Assembly (NCBI RefSeq): GCF_003121895.1
Contig: NZ_QEWW01000002.1
Location: 248,001-312,000 of the forward strand
Direction: 5' to 3'
Source: Ignatzschineria cameli
Lineage (GTDB): Bacteria; Pseudomonadota; Gammaproteobacteria; Cardiobacteriales; Wohlfahrtiimonadaceae
Length of the DNA: 64,000 nucleotides
Below the pieces are notes generated by a model. The model did not search any database, was not told the DNA's origin, and was given only the letters and a program-made list of their open reading frames with translations. Of the stretch, positions 1 through 8,014 are shown piece after piece. The first letter of the stretch is position 1. Every line of letters starts with the position of its first letter. The position numbers were made by a program, and so were the translations under genes.

Positions 1-2
1 AG

Positions 3-506
3 CGAGAAGAGAAGCATGAAGTTAATAAGCGACCGGTAGAGCGCGTGGAGGCAAAAGAGCCAGATTCTCCAAAGTTAGATCGAAAAGATGCAGAGCGGAA
101 AAAAGTAGATCGAAAAAATCTTGAAGAGATACAAGCGAAAAGAAAACCTCAAGACTCGATGGGAAAGAGTACTTCTACCGCCCAAGAGGCCCCTGTGACA
201 GCTAATGCTGCCCATGAAGGCCGTAGCGGTGATCAATTTGCACAAGATTTGATGAATTCAATACTTCAACATATTGAGGGCTGTTATCCTGAAGCTTCAA
301 AGCGACGCGGCGAACAGGGTGTGGTCGAGCTAATATTGCAAGCAAAAGGGGCGGAGATTCAGGTGGTGCTTGTTAAGAGTTCGGGATATCCGCGACTTGA
401 TCGCTGTGCAAAGGCATCTGTAGAGCGAGCACTGAAAAAGAGCAATATTAAAACACTTCCCCAAAAAACGATTAAACTAAAACCGATCCGATTTCAATTA
501 CGTTAG
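3..506 (+). CDS. TonB-family energy transducer, C-terminal part (truncated by window edge)
   Basis: The frame is open to the left edge, so the N-terminal membrane anchor lies outside. The visible first half is Lys/Glu/Pro-rich, as expected of the periplasm-spanning linker. The last ~90 residues match the TonB C-terminal fold: a YPEASKRRGEQG segment followed by an SSGYPRLDRCAK segment, the usual 'YP..A...G' and 'SSG...LD.A' landmarks. TonB carries proton-motive energy from ExbB/ExbD to outer-membrane receptors. The next genes encode an ABC importer and a BtuB-like receptor, so this copy probably serves cobalamin uptake. It ends 13 bp before the ABC ATPase gene and is probably co-transcribed with it. 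A TolA-type protein is less likely because of the SSG motif. Confidence 0.8.
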   Translation, partial: REEKHEVNKRPVERVEAKEPDSPKLDRKDAERKKVDRKNLEEIQAKRKPQDSMGKSTSTAQEAPVTANAAHEGRSGDQFAQDLMNSILQHIEGCYPEASKRRGEQGVVELILQAKGAEIQVVLVKSSGYPRLDRCAKASVERALKKSNIKTLPQKTIKLKPIRFQLR

Positions 507-519
507 GGCTAGAGACAAA

Positions 520-1254
520 ATGTTACGAGTTGAGGCATTAACTGCCATGTTGTCTACGGGAGAAAAGATTCTCTCTGATATCACCTTCTCTCTTCCTAAA
601 GGGGCGAAGATGGCAATTATCGGTCCTAACGGTGCCGGTAAAAGTACCCTCTTAAAAGCTTTAATCTCTGCAATTCCGACAAGGTATACCCATTTGGAGA
701 TTAATGGCTCTCCCATTGAGCAACTCTCTTTGAGAGAGCGGGCATTACAGGTGAGCTATATTGCACAACAGCAGCAGATTGAAGAGGAGATCACCGCATG
801 GGAATGGTGTGAATTAAGTCGCTATCCTCATGCTTTAACCGGAGGGGATCATCAGAAGATTATAGAAAGGGCGCTATTGCGGTGTGATGCCCTTCAATTT
901 GCCGGCAGAAAATTAGCAACATTGAGTGGTGGTGAGCGGCAACGGGTCTATATGGCGGGAGCATTAGCGCAAGAGACGCCGATTATTTTATTAGATGAAG
1001 TGAGTGCGGCGCTCGATCCAAAGCATCGCGATACGATGAATCAGCTAATCGCTCTCGATGCGGATAAGACAATTCTTTCGATCACTCATGATCTCAACAT
1101 GTTGGATCTTTATACCCATATTTTGGCATTGAAGACAGGGCGCGTATTAGCCTTTGGGGCTAGAGAGGATATTTTATCGCGATCACTGCTAAAATCGCTC
1201 TTCGATTACGATTTCCAAGAGGTAATTCATGATGAGAAACGACGTTACTTCTAG
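520..1254 (+). CDS. btuD: ABC transporter ATP-binding protein, cobalamin/iron-chelate type (BtuD-like)
   Basis: A 244-residue cytoplasmic ATPase that powers import through a FecCD-type permease. Visible motifs are Walker A GPNGAGKST at residues 35-43, signature LSGGE at 135-139, Walker B IILLDE at 155-160 and the switch His at 190 (ITHD). The length is normal for BtuD/HmuV/FepC-type subunits. It follows the TonB gene by 13 bp and is followed at once by the permease gene. The choice of cobalamin over heme or siderophore rests on the neighbours (a cobalamin riboswitch, BtuB-like and BtuF-like genes), not on the ATPase itself. Confidence 0.85.
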   Translation: MLRVEALTAMLSTGEKILSDITFSLPKGAKMAIIGPNGAGKSTLLKALISAIPTRYTHLEINGSPIEQLSLRERALQVSYIAQQQQIEEEITAWEWCELSRYPHALTGGDHQKIIERALLRCDALQFAGRKLATLSGGERQRVYMAGALAQETPIILLDEVSAALDPKHRDTMNQLIALDADKTILSITHDLNMLDLYTHILALKTGRVLAFGAREDILSRSLLKSLFDYDFQEVIHDEKRRYF

Positions 1255-1267
1255 GGAGGATAAGCGT

Positions 1268-2290
1268 ATGATCCCACTATTAGAGATTGATCATCTTCGT
1301 CGGCAGATCCGTTACAAGTTGCTCTTTTTAGCGCTATTGAGTCTTCTCCTTTTAATGATCACACCCTCTTTTGGATTAACCTTTCTCCTTCCTTGGGGGG
1401 AAAGTAGTGAGATTTTTTGGCAGTTGCGGTTTCCTCGAGCTGTTGCAACATGGTTGATTGGTGCCGGGCTTGCACTCGCTGGTTTGGTTTTGCAAGCGAT
1501 TTTACGTAATCCTCTGGCAGAGCCTTTTACTTTAGGTGTTGCCGCAGGGGCAAGCTTGGGGGCGGCAATCTATATCTATTGGGGGCTCTCTTTCTCTTTG
1601 GGGATTATTACCGGCCTGACTATCTCCGCTTTTATCGGAGCGCTAATTGTTATGGTGATTATCTATCAGGTTAATTTTCGAACAGGACATTCTCCCATTA
1701 AACTTCTGCTGATGGGGGTCATATTAACCTTCTTTATCTCAAGTCTTTTGATGTTGCTACAAGCATTAGGACGTTCCTCTTCGGCATTAGCAATGATGAG
1801 TTGGATGATGGGGCGCCTCTCCTTAATCTCTCTGAATGATCTATGGCAGTTGTTATCGATTACGCTCTTCTCGGCTATTGTTATCTTTCGTTATCTTGTT
1901 CCTCTCAATCTGCTACAACAAGGCCAAGCTGTTGCGCTCTCAAGAGGGGTCGATTCAATACGTGTGATGCAAGTTCTCTTTGTTATTGTCAGTTTAATGG
2001 CTGCTGTTTTTGTGGCTATTGCCGGGCCGATAGGCTTTGTTGGTATGGTAGTTCCTCATCTGGTGAAGCGAATATTAGGGAGTAGTGATCATCGTTATCT
2101 CTTTTGGGGCGTCATCTTTTTAGGGGGCGGGTTATTAGTTGTCGCCGATACTATAGGATCTGTGATTTTACGACCTTCGGAGATTCCGGTGGGCGTGATC
2201 ACCGCTCTTTTAGGGGCGCCCTTTTTTCTCTATCTTCTTCTCAAGGGCAGTCGGCAGGAGCGTTTTATAAAGCCGCCTCGTAACGGGTAA
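1268..2290 (+). CDS. btuC: FecCD-family ABC permease, probably cobalamin (BtuC-like)
   Basis: A 340-residue inner-membrane permease with about ten hydrophobic segments. It carries the family motif GPIGFVGMVVPHLVKR in the loop that contacts the ATPase. An in-frame ATG lies further upstream at 1229, inside the ATPase gene, but the ATG at 1268 is preceded by a strong ribosome-binding site AGGGAGGA (1253-1260) at 7 bp, which overlaps the ATPase stop codon. I take 1268 as the start, with translational coupling. The substrate is inferred from the adjacent riboswitch and BtuB/BtuF homologues. The ATPase-before-permease order differs from that of many btuCD loci. Confidence 0.85.
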   Translation: MIPLLEIDHLRRQIRYKLLFLALLSLLLLMITPSFGLTFLLPWGESSEIFWQLRFPRAVATWLIGAGLALAGLVLQAILRNPLAEPFTLGVAAGASLGAAIYIYWGLSFSLGIITGLTISAFIGALIVMVIIYQVNFRTGHSPIKLLLMGVILTFFISSLLMLLQALGRSSSALAMMSWMMGRLSLISLNDLWQLLSITLFSAIVIFRYLVPLNLLQQGQAVALSRGVDSIRVMQVLFVIVSLMAAVFVAIAGPIGFVGMVVPHLVKRILGSSDHRYLFWGVIFLGGGLLVVADTIGSVILRPSEIPVGVITALLGAPFFLYLLLKGSRQERFIKPPRNG

Positions 2291-2314
2291 GTTTAAGGTA
2301 TTTAAGGTATTGAG

Positions 2315-2562
2315 TTACATATCAAGCCTATATTTCTCGGGATTAATTATTTTGAGGCATTTTTTAATATTATTTGAAAACAATGGATGGGTGGTAGTAG
2401 CGGTGCAAAAGGGATCCGGATCGATTTTAAGATTAATGCCCTCATTAATTTTTTGCATCTCCAGATAACTTTGCTGATACTATCTCCGGCAGATTGAAGG
2501 ATCGATACGATTTCGTTTTGATGATCGGTTGAGATCTTTAGCAATACTTTTAATATTTTTTA
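2315..2562 (-). pseudogene. Possible decayed coding fragment, two frames
   Basis: Between the permease gene and the riboswitch, the minus strand holds two partly overlapping open segments. The first (about 2562 to 2347) reads STDHQNEIVSILQSAGDSIS. After a one-base shift the second reads LEMQKINEGINLKIDPDPFC and runs to a stop at 2315. Joined, they look more like ordinary soluble protein than either frame alone, and an A6 run lies near the junction. I recognise no family. It could equally be chance in AT-rich DNA. Confidence 0.2.
2529..2556 (+). promoter_or_regulatory. Candidate sigma-70 promoter for the riboswitch-btuB transcript
   Basis: TTGAGA (2529-2534), a 16-bp spacer and TAATAT (2551-2556). 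Transcription would start around 2563, a few bases before the first riboswitch helix at 2574. The position fits better than the sequence: the -10 matches the consensus at four of six bases. Confidence 0.45.
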
Positions 2563-2569
2563 TTAACAT

Positions 2570-2660
2570 TAAGCGCTAGGCTTTGGGAAGCAGGGTGAAA
2601 ATCCCTCACGGACCCGCCACTGTGATGTCATGCGACAGAAGTCAGATACCACCTAGCGTC
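2570..2660 (+). promoter_or_regulatory. Cobalamin riboswitch
   Basis: The family's conserved blocks occur in order: GGGTGAAAATCCCTCACGG, then GACCCGCCACTGT, then the B12 box AAGTCAGATACC (2639-2650). The closing P1 helix is visible as CGCTAGG (2574-2580) pairing with CCTAGCG (2652-2658), seven perfect pairs. The interior between CACTGT and the B12 box is short, so this is a compact version. The ribosome-binding site AAGAGG (2678-2683) of the btuB-like gene lies about 20 nt downstream, and CTCT (2666-2669) can pair with AGAG (2679-2682). Translational control by hiding the ribosome-binding site is therefore more likely than termination, since no U-tract follows. Confidence 0.93.
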
Positions 2661-2688
2661 TACAACTCTCGAGGTTTAAGAGGCAGAT

Positions 2689-4647
2689 ATGAATACCCCT
2701 TTTTCTAATAAAGGTGCTCCGGCACTTCTTCTTATTTCATCCTTTCTATTAACTCCCGCACTTGCAGATAAGATCATAACCGACAGTAATGATGAAGAGA
2801 TTATCTTTACTGCCAATAAAAGAGCGACACAACTTAGTGAAGTAGGAGCGCAGAGTATCGTTATTACAGAAAAGGAGATTCAAACACGGCAATATAATAG
2901 TGCAGTTGAGGCACTTGCTCATCAGCCCGGTGTCATTTTGAGTCAAAATAGCTATAGCGGTCCAAGCACTCTATATTTAAGAGGAAGTAGTAATACGCTA
3001 CTTTTAATTAATGGTGTGCCGGTATCTGATCCGATGGGAACCGATCATAATTTTAACTACTCGCTTTTAGGGCAGTTGTTAGATGTTAATCGTATTGAGG
3101 TATTAAAAGGTCCTCAAAGTGCGCTCTATGGAAGCTCAGCGATGGGAGGGGTTGTTCAGATCTTTACTAATGATCTCAATAATCCCGGCACTCGTTTTCG
3201 TATTATGGCAGGATCACATGAAACAGTTCAAATTGGGGCAACAACGACAGGTGCCGTAGGTGATCTGCGTTACTCTTTAAGTGGGCTTTTCTATAATACT
3301 CGTGGTATCGATGTGACTACAGATAGACCTAATAAGCCTCAGAATGATTATGATAAAGATCGAAATAAAAACCGCCAATTATCAGGGCGTTTTAATTATA
3401 TTTTGAATGATAACTTAGATGTCGATTTAGATTTCACCTATAACAATCGTTATGATGAATTCGATAACTTATACAATGTAACGCCTTACAATGACTATAA
3501 CAGATCGAAAATTTTTACAGGAAGAGTAGCGCTTAATGGTTCATTTTTTGAGGATCGTTGGAACTCAACGTTCTCATATGGTGTATTACATTTAGATCGA
3601 GATAGTTATTCGGGGGAAGATGTTAATAGATATGACCCTAATCCTAACTGGAAGCCAACAGATCCTGACTGGATGAAAACAATCCCTGTTAAAATTGGGG
3701 AGAAGATTAGTCATTCTCGTTTTAGAGGAAAAACTCAGACAGTTAATTTTGATAATGAATTAAGCTTTTATAAAGATTTTACAACTCGTTTTGGCGTCGC
3801 GTATCATCATGATAAAGGATCCGATACTAGTCGTTTAGATCATTCTCAAAATACCAAGAGTCTCTATGTAGAGCAATCACTCGATTTTGCAGATAAATTC
3901 TTCAATACCGTTGGGATTCGTTACGATAAAAACTCTATTTTTGGAAGTAAAACCACTTACCGTTTAACCTCTCGTTATAACATCAATGAGATGCTTGCTG
4001 TTAAGGGGAGTTTCGGAACAGGATTTACAACACCTACTATTTATCAAGCTTTTGGTAGTAAGCCCTATGTGGAACCGAACTTTGATTTAAAAGCAGAAAC
4101 AAGCAGAGGCTATGATATAGGATTAGAGCTTCGTCCAACAGTGAGTAGTATTTTGAGTCTTAACTATTTTTATACAAACTATAAAAATATGATTGATTAT
4201 CAAAAAAATCGTTATGTTAATCTTGATCGTGCAAGGATCAAGGGTTTTGAGCTCGTAGGTTCAGTGGAGCTAAATGATCAATGGATTCTATCTGGTAGCT
4301 ATACCTATCTAAATGCAAAAGAGAAAAAAGCGAATGGTCGTTACCAACAGATGCTGCGACGCCCCAAGCATCAAATTACAGCGAATGTGACTTATCAACC
4401 TATTCATAATTTAACGCTTAACGCATCAGCTATCTATTATAGTCAACGAGAAGATGGCGTTTATGGTAAGCCCAATGTAAAACTCGACTCTTTTGCTCTT
4501 TTTGACATCGCCGGCAGTTACAAAATCAATAAGACCTTTGAGGTGGATGCAAAGATCCAAAACCTCTTTAATAAGGATTATGAATTTGCGCGTGGCTATC
4601 GTGAAAAGGGAAGAGCAGCTTACCTTGGGGTCAATATTTCGCTTTAG
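2689..4647 (+). CDS. btuB: TonB-dependent outer-membrane cobalamin receptor (BtuB-like)
   Basis: A 652-residue receptor that binds vitamin B12 outside and admits it with TonB energy. It has a cleavable signal peptide (about residues 1-26, ending TPALA). A TonB-box-like stretch EEIIFTA follows at 36-42, close to the DTLVVTA of E. coli BtuB. The plug domain shows IEVLKGPQSALYGSSAMGGV, and alternating barrel strands fill the rest. The chain ends in Leu (NISL), not the more usual terminal aromatic. The cobalamin riboswitch directly upstream fixes the likely substrate. The start ATG is preceded by AAGAGG at 5 bp. A perfect hairpin terminator follows, so this is probably a single-gene transcript. 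Confidence 0.92.
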   Translation: MNTPFSNKGAPALLLISSFLLTPALADKIITDSNDEEIIFTANKRATQLSEVGAQSIVITEKEIQTRQYNSAVEALAHQPGVILSQNSYSGPSTLYLRGSSNTLLLINGVPVSDPMGTDHNFNYSLLGQLLDVNRIEVLKGPQSALYGSSAMGGVVQIFTNDLNNPGTRFRIMAGSHETVQIGATTTGAVGDLRYSLSGLFYNTRGIDVTTDRPNKPQNDYDKDRNKNRQLSGRFNYILNDNLDVDLDFTYNNRYDEFDNLYNVTPYNDYNRSKIFTGRVALNGSFFEDRWNSTFSYGVLHLDRDSYSGEDVNRYDPNPNWKPTDPDWMKTIPVKIGEKISHSRFRGKTQTVNFDNELSFYKDFTTRFGVAYHHDKGSDTSRLDHSQNTKSLYVEQSLDFADKFFNTVGIRYDKNSIFGSKTTYRLTSRYNINEMLAVKGSFGTGFTTPTIYQAFGSKPYVEPNFDLKAETSRGYDIGLELRPTVSSILSLNYFYTNYKNMIDYQKNRYVNLDRARIKGFELVGSVELNDQWILSGSYTYLNAKEKKANGRYQQMLRRPKHQITANVTYQPIHNLTLNASAIYYSQREDGVYGKPNVKLDSFALFDIAGSYKINKTFEVDAKIQNLFNKDYEFARGYREKGRAAYLGVNISL

Positions 4648-4733
4648 GTTGCTGTTTTATAAGTGGTATTACGCTAGCTTTATTGAGAAAGAGTGGCGAA
4701 AAAACATTTTTTATGCCTAAAATAGAGCATCGG

Positions 4734-4768
4734 AAAGTGCTATTTCGAAGTTGAAATAGCACTTTTTT
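4734..4768 (+). terminator. Rho-independent terminator after btuB
   Basis: A 13-bp perfect stem AAAGTGCTATTTC (4734-4746) / GAAATAGCACTTT (4753-4765) with a 6-nt loop and a run of six T (4763-4768). Confidence 0.9.
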
Positions 4769-4842
4769 GATCAATGCGTAGATTACAGATATAAATATAG
4801 ATTGTAGAGAGTTGATAGATAGTTGATTATAAGGAAGCGTTA

Positions 4843-5799
4843 ATGGTACGAATGCTTAATGTTTTGATTAGGAAGCTTGCAGTTCACCTTACCCTTTTAG
4901 GGGTTATTTTCTTCAACTTGTCGATCGACTCTCATGCCACAACTATGTCGATTCCTAAAGGAGAGAGCCTCAATTGTCAAAGAATCGTCTCTATCTCTCC
5001 TGCATTAAGTGATATGTTGGTGGAGTTGGAGCTAGAGGATCATATTGTGGGGGCTACCCGCTACGATCGATTACCCGCAACAAAGACGCGAGAAATTATT
5101 GGGGGTTATTTTGATCTTAACTTAGAGAAGGTGATCTCATTAAAGCCCGATATTGTCTTTCTGGAAGGAAATGTTAGTAATCCTATTTCGGAGCGATTAA
5201 CCTCTTTGGGAATTAAAAATCGAGTCTATGCCCTCGATACAATTGAGGAGATTGAAGCTGCTAAGCAGGAGATTGGTCACTACTGCGAAGGGGCGATGGA
5301 GATCCATTCACAGACGCTTAAAGATCAACTTGCCTCTTTAATTCCATTAGAGTCGAAAGTTGAAGAAAAACCTCGAGTTTTGATTCTCTATAACTATGGT
5401 GATAATGCTGTAAAAATCCTGCCAAAGTTAGCGGCAGGGCGGAGTTTTCATGGTGAGTTACTAGAGACGCTTGGGATGCGTAATGTCTATTTAGGGTCTC
5501 TCAATGCACCGGAGTTAACGCGAGAAGCGATCTCAATCCTCAATCCGCAATGGATCTTTATTCTCAATGGTGCTGTTGATGATACCTCCTTGATGCGAGA
5601 TGAGTTAATCGTGAAGCAGATCTCGCCACAGTGGGAGTTTCTCTCTAGCGTAGAGGCAGTGCGACATCAACATGTTTATGAGATCTTTGGTTTTTATACA
5701 CAGATCCCTTCTGTTGCTGCGATGAAGCAATTAGCGGCACTCTTTGCCGATTTAGTATATGGGATTGAGGCGGAGACAGCACTGGAACTTTCCCATTAA
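4843..5799 (+). CDS. btuF: Periplasmic cobalamin-binding protein (BtuF-like)
   Basis: A 318-residue helical-backbone substrate-binding protein. The N-terminal ~32 residues form a signal peptide (basic start, hydrophobic core LTLLGVIFFNL, end SHA). The binding-protein signature RIVSISPALSDMLVELEL at 48-65, with IVGATRYDRLP after it, matches BtuF/FhuD-type proteins. Its role would be to hand B12 from the periplasm to the FecCD permease encoded at 1268. It sits downstream of the btuB terminator, in its own short 5' region (4769-4842). I see no second riboswitch copy there. No lipobox is visible, so a soluble periplasmic form is likely. Confidence 0.85.
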   Translation: MVRMLNVLIRKLAVHLTLLGVIFFNLSIDSHATTMSIPKGESLNCQRIVSISPALSDMLVELELEDHIVGATRYDRLPATKTREIIGGYFDLNLEKVISLKPDIVFLEGNVSNPISERLTSLGIKNRVYALDTIEEIEAAKQEIGHYCEGAMEIHSQTLKDQLASLIPLESKVEEKPRVLILYNYGDNAVKILPKLAAGRSFHGELLETLGMRNVYLGSLNAPELTREAISILNPQWIFILNGAVDDTSLMRDELIVKQISPQWEFLSSVEAVRHQHVYEIFGFYTQIPSVAAMKQLAALFADLVYGIEAETALELSH

Positions 5800-5875
5800 T
5801 TTTCAGGTGCAAAGTCGGTAAATATGGTAGACTAAGCCGCTTTATCGACCGATTTATTGATTTTAGGAGTTAATT

Positions 5876-6313
5876 ATGAGCAAACAACAGACATTATCGA
5901 TTATCAAGCCAGATGCAGTTGCTAAAAACTTAGTAGGTGCAATCTATTCACGTTTTGAAGCAGCAGGTTTTAAAATTGTTGCAGCAAAAATGACCCACTT
6001 GACTCGTGAAGAAGCAGAAGGTTTCTACGCAGTACATAAAGAGCGTCCTTTCTTCAACGACTTAGTTGAGTTCATGATCTCAGGTCCTGTTGTTATCTCT
6101 GTATTAGAAGGTGATGATGTGATTGCTAAGCATCGTGATCTTATGGGTGCAACAAACCCTAAAGATGCATTAGCAGGTACACTTCGTCATGACTATGCGG
6201 AGTCAATTGATGCAAATGCTGTTCACGGTTCAGATGCTCCTGAAACAGCGAAAGTAGAAATTGAATATTTCTTTGGTCCTAATGCAGTTGCAGCACCTAA
6301 AGTGTGTGCGTAA
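5876..6313 (+). CDS. ndk: Nucleoside diphosphate kinase
   Basis: A 145-residue cytoplasmic enzyme that moves the gamma-phosphate from ATP to other nucleoside diphosphates. The phosphohistidine motif NAVHGSD is at residues 114-120, with His117 as acceptor. The nucleotide-binding KPDAV (11-15) and the RP.F segment are present. Length is standard. The ribosome-binding site AGGAG precedes ATG. It heads the conserved run ndk-rlmN-pilF-rodZ. A strong inverted repeat follows the stop. Confidence 0.97.
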   Translation: MSKQQTLSIIKPDAVAKNLVGAIYSRFEAAGFKIVAAKMTHLTREEAEGFYAVHKERPFFNDLVEFMISGPVVISVLEGDDVIAKHRDLMGATNPKDALAGTLRHDYAESIDANAVHGSDAPETAKVEIEYFFGPNAVAAPKVCA

Positions 6314-6347
6314 TCGCTTAAGCACTAGCACTAAAGAGCAGTACCGA

Positions 6348-6392
6348 CCCGCAATAGATCGTAGCTCACTGAGCTATCGCCGCTATTGCGGG
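6348..6392 (+). other. Two-storey inverted repeat between ndk and rlmN
   Basis: Outer stem CCCGCAATAG (6348-6357) / CTATTGCGGG (6383-6392), ten perfect pairs. Inside it a second perfect hairpin TAGCTC (6362-6367) / GAGCTA (6371-6376) has a 3-nt loop. No T-run follows, so it is not a standard intrinsic terminator. It could stabilise the ndk mRNA end or slow readthrough into rlmN. Confidence 0.65.
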
Positions 6393-6427
6393 CGTATTGA
6401 TTAGTAAGAGAAGGACTTTAAATATCT

Positions 6428-7606
6428 ATGTTAGATATTGACATTAAAGTAGAAACAGCAGTAGAGACAGCAGATGCACCAATGAAAAATGGTGCCGTGG
6501 AGAATCAATCCTCAAGTTTGATCAATCTCTATAGTTTGACGTTTGCTGATTTAAAAGAATTTTGCCTCTCAATCGGTGAGAAGCCCTATCGAGCAACACA
6601 GATTATGAAGTGGCTCTATCATAAAGGGGCTCGTTCGATTGATGAGATGACCGATATCTCAAAAAAGACGCGTGAGAAGTTAAAGGGAATCACAACATTA
6701 TCCCTTCCTGAGGTGATCATGGATCATCTTTCAGAAGATGGAACTCGGAAGTGGTTGATTCGCTTAGATTCCGGCAACTCAATTGAGATGGTCTATATTC
6801 CTGAAGATGAGCGAGGAACACTCTGTGTTTCATCACAAGTAGGTTGTGCTCTCGATTGTTCATTCTGCGCAACAGGAAAGCAGGGCTTTAACCGAAATTT
6901 AGCGGTTGAGGAGATTATCGGTCAGTTGATGATCGCAAAGTTGTTGCTCAATGACTTTGAAGAGATTGATAATTTCACGCCAAGAAAAGTGACCAACATT
7001 GTCTTTATGGGAATGGGTGAGCCACTCTTAAATTATCGTAATGTTGTGGCGGCGATGCAGATTATGCTCGATGATTATGGTTTTGGTCTTTCAAAACGTC
7101 GCGTCACATTGAGTACCTCTGGGGTTGTGCCGGCACTCTATCGTTTGAAAGAGGATATTGATGTTGCGCTAGCGATCTCGTTACATGCACCCTATAACTC
7201 GCTTAGAGATGAGTTAGTTCCTATCAATCAAAAGTATCCTATCGAGGAGCTGTTAGCAGCATGTCGAAACTATATTGAGGGAAGTAATAAGAAGATCACT
7301 TGGGAATATGTTCTCTTAAGAGATATTAATGATCGAGATGAAGATGCGCATGCTTTAGCACGCCTTATTCGCAATATTCCTGGCAAGGTCAATCTTATTC
7401 CTTTTAACCCCTTTGATGGTGTTGATTATGAGACGACAAAGCGGGAGCAGATCGACCGTTTCCGTACAATTTTAATGAGCTATGGCTTAGTCGTAATGAC
7501 GCGTAAAACGCGAGGTGATGATGTTGCCGCTGCCTGTGGTCAATTGGCCGGAAAGGTAAAAGATCGCACTAAACGAACAGGACAAATGGGAGAGCGAGAA
7601 GCATAA
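6428..7606 (+). CDS. rlmN: Dual-specificity 23S rRNA (A2503) / tRNA (A37) C2-methyltransferase
   Basis: A 392-residue radical-SAM enzyme that methylates C2 of adenine in 23S rRNA and some tRNAs. The radical-SAM cluster motif CX3CX2C is CALDCSFC at residues 140-147. The methyl-carrying cysteine is probably Cys370 in AAACGQLAG. MGMGEPL and the SLHAP region are also visible. The first ~30 residues are an acidic extension not needed for the fold. The ATG at 6428 has only a weak upstream AGAAGGA. The gene order ndk-rlmN-pilF is typical. Confidence 0.96.
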   Translation: MLDIDIKVETAVETADAPMKNGAVENQSSSLINLYSLTFADLKEFCLSIGEKPYRATQIMKWLYHKGARSIDEMTDISKKTREKLKGITTLSLPEVIMDHLSEDGTRKWLIRLDSGNSIEMVYIPEDERGTLCVSSQVGCALDCSFCATGKQGFNRNLAVEEIIGQLMIAKLLLNDFEEIDNFTPRKVTNIVFMGMGEPLLNYRNVVAAMQIMLDDYGFGLSKRRVTLSTSGVVPALYRLKEDIDVALAISLHAPYNSLRDELVPINQKYPIEELLAACRNYIEGSNKKITWEYVLLRDINDRDEDAHALARLIRNIPGKVNLIPFNPFDGVDYETTKREQIDRFRTILMSYGLVVMTRKTRGDDVAAACGQLAGKVKDRTKRTGQMGEREA

Positions 7607-7669
7607 ATTCTCCCTAATTGATCACCTCAATTGATCGATATGATCTGTAGCGACTTTATAAGTGTTTGA

Positions 7670-7709
7670 GGTCTATTGGGGTCTATTGAGGTTTATAAAG
7701 GTTTATAGA
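7670..7709 (+). repeat. Tandem repeat, four 10-bp units
   Basis: Units GGTCTATTGG, GGTCTATTGA, GGTTTATAAA and GGTTTATAGA lie head to tail directly after rlmN, before the weak terminator at 7711. Confidence 0.8.
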
Positions 7710-7710
7710 T

Positions 7711-7744
7711 AGAGGGCGGTCATTATGATGCGCTCTTTTTTTAT
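7711..7744 (+). terminator. Weak terminator-like hairpin after rlmN
   Basis: AGAGGGC pairs with GCGCTCT with one mismatch, followed by eight T. The loop is long (about 13 nt), so strength is uncertain. Confidence 0.45.
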
Positions 7745-7806
7745 CTCTTCTGTTTTTATCTTTGTTTTTAAACTTTAAAATCGCTCATCTCATTTAATCC
7801 TCCCAT

Positions 7807-7884
7807 TTGATCATACAACTTGATCATACAGCTTGAGCATGTAACTTGATCATGTCATTTGAACATGTAGCTTAATCATGGGGT
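7807..7884 (+). repeat. Tandem repeat, six 13-bp units upstream of pilF
   Basis: Six head-to-tail units of exactly 13 bp start at 7807, 7820, 7833, 7846, 7859 and 7872. The first two are TTGATCATACAAC and TTGATCATACAGC, and later copies diverge (TTGAGCATGTAAC, TTGATCATGTCAT and so on). Most carry a TGATCA-like palindromic core. The array occupies part of the 408-bp gap between rlmN and pilF; the rest of that gap shows no gene. Confidence 0.85.
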
Positions 7885-8001
7885 CATAGTTATCTATGGC
7901 ATGTAATTTGGCCTGCTAATTGAGTTATGCACAGTAGATCCTTAATTTAGAAATTTCATTATCTGAGTCTATTTGACCTAATCTTATCTCTTTATCTGGA
8001 G

Positions 8002-8008
8002 AGGAGGT
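8002..8008 (+). promoter_or_regulatory. Strong ribosome-binding site fixing a TTG start for pilF
   Basis: AGGAGGT lies 6 bp before the TTG at 8015. No in-frame ATG of comparable quality is close by, so the unusual start codon is supported. Confidence 0.8.
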
Positions 8009-8014
8009 CACTTC

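Noticed and set aside
1843-2085. An 80-codon Cys/Ser-rich open frame inside the FecCD permease gene
   Set aside because: It is another frame of a well-supported membrane gene.
520-2290. ABC genes considered as a heme (HmuUV) system
   Set aside because: The cobalamin riboswitch, BtuB-like receptor and BtuF-like protein next door favour B12. Heme remains possible from the ATPase and permease alone.
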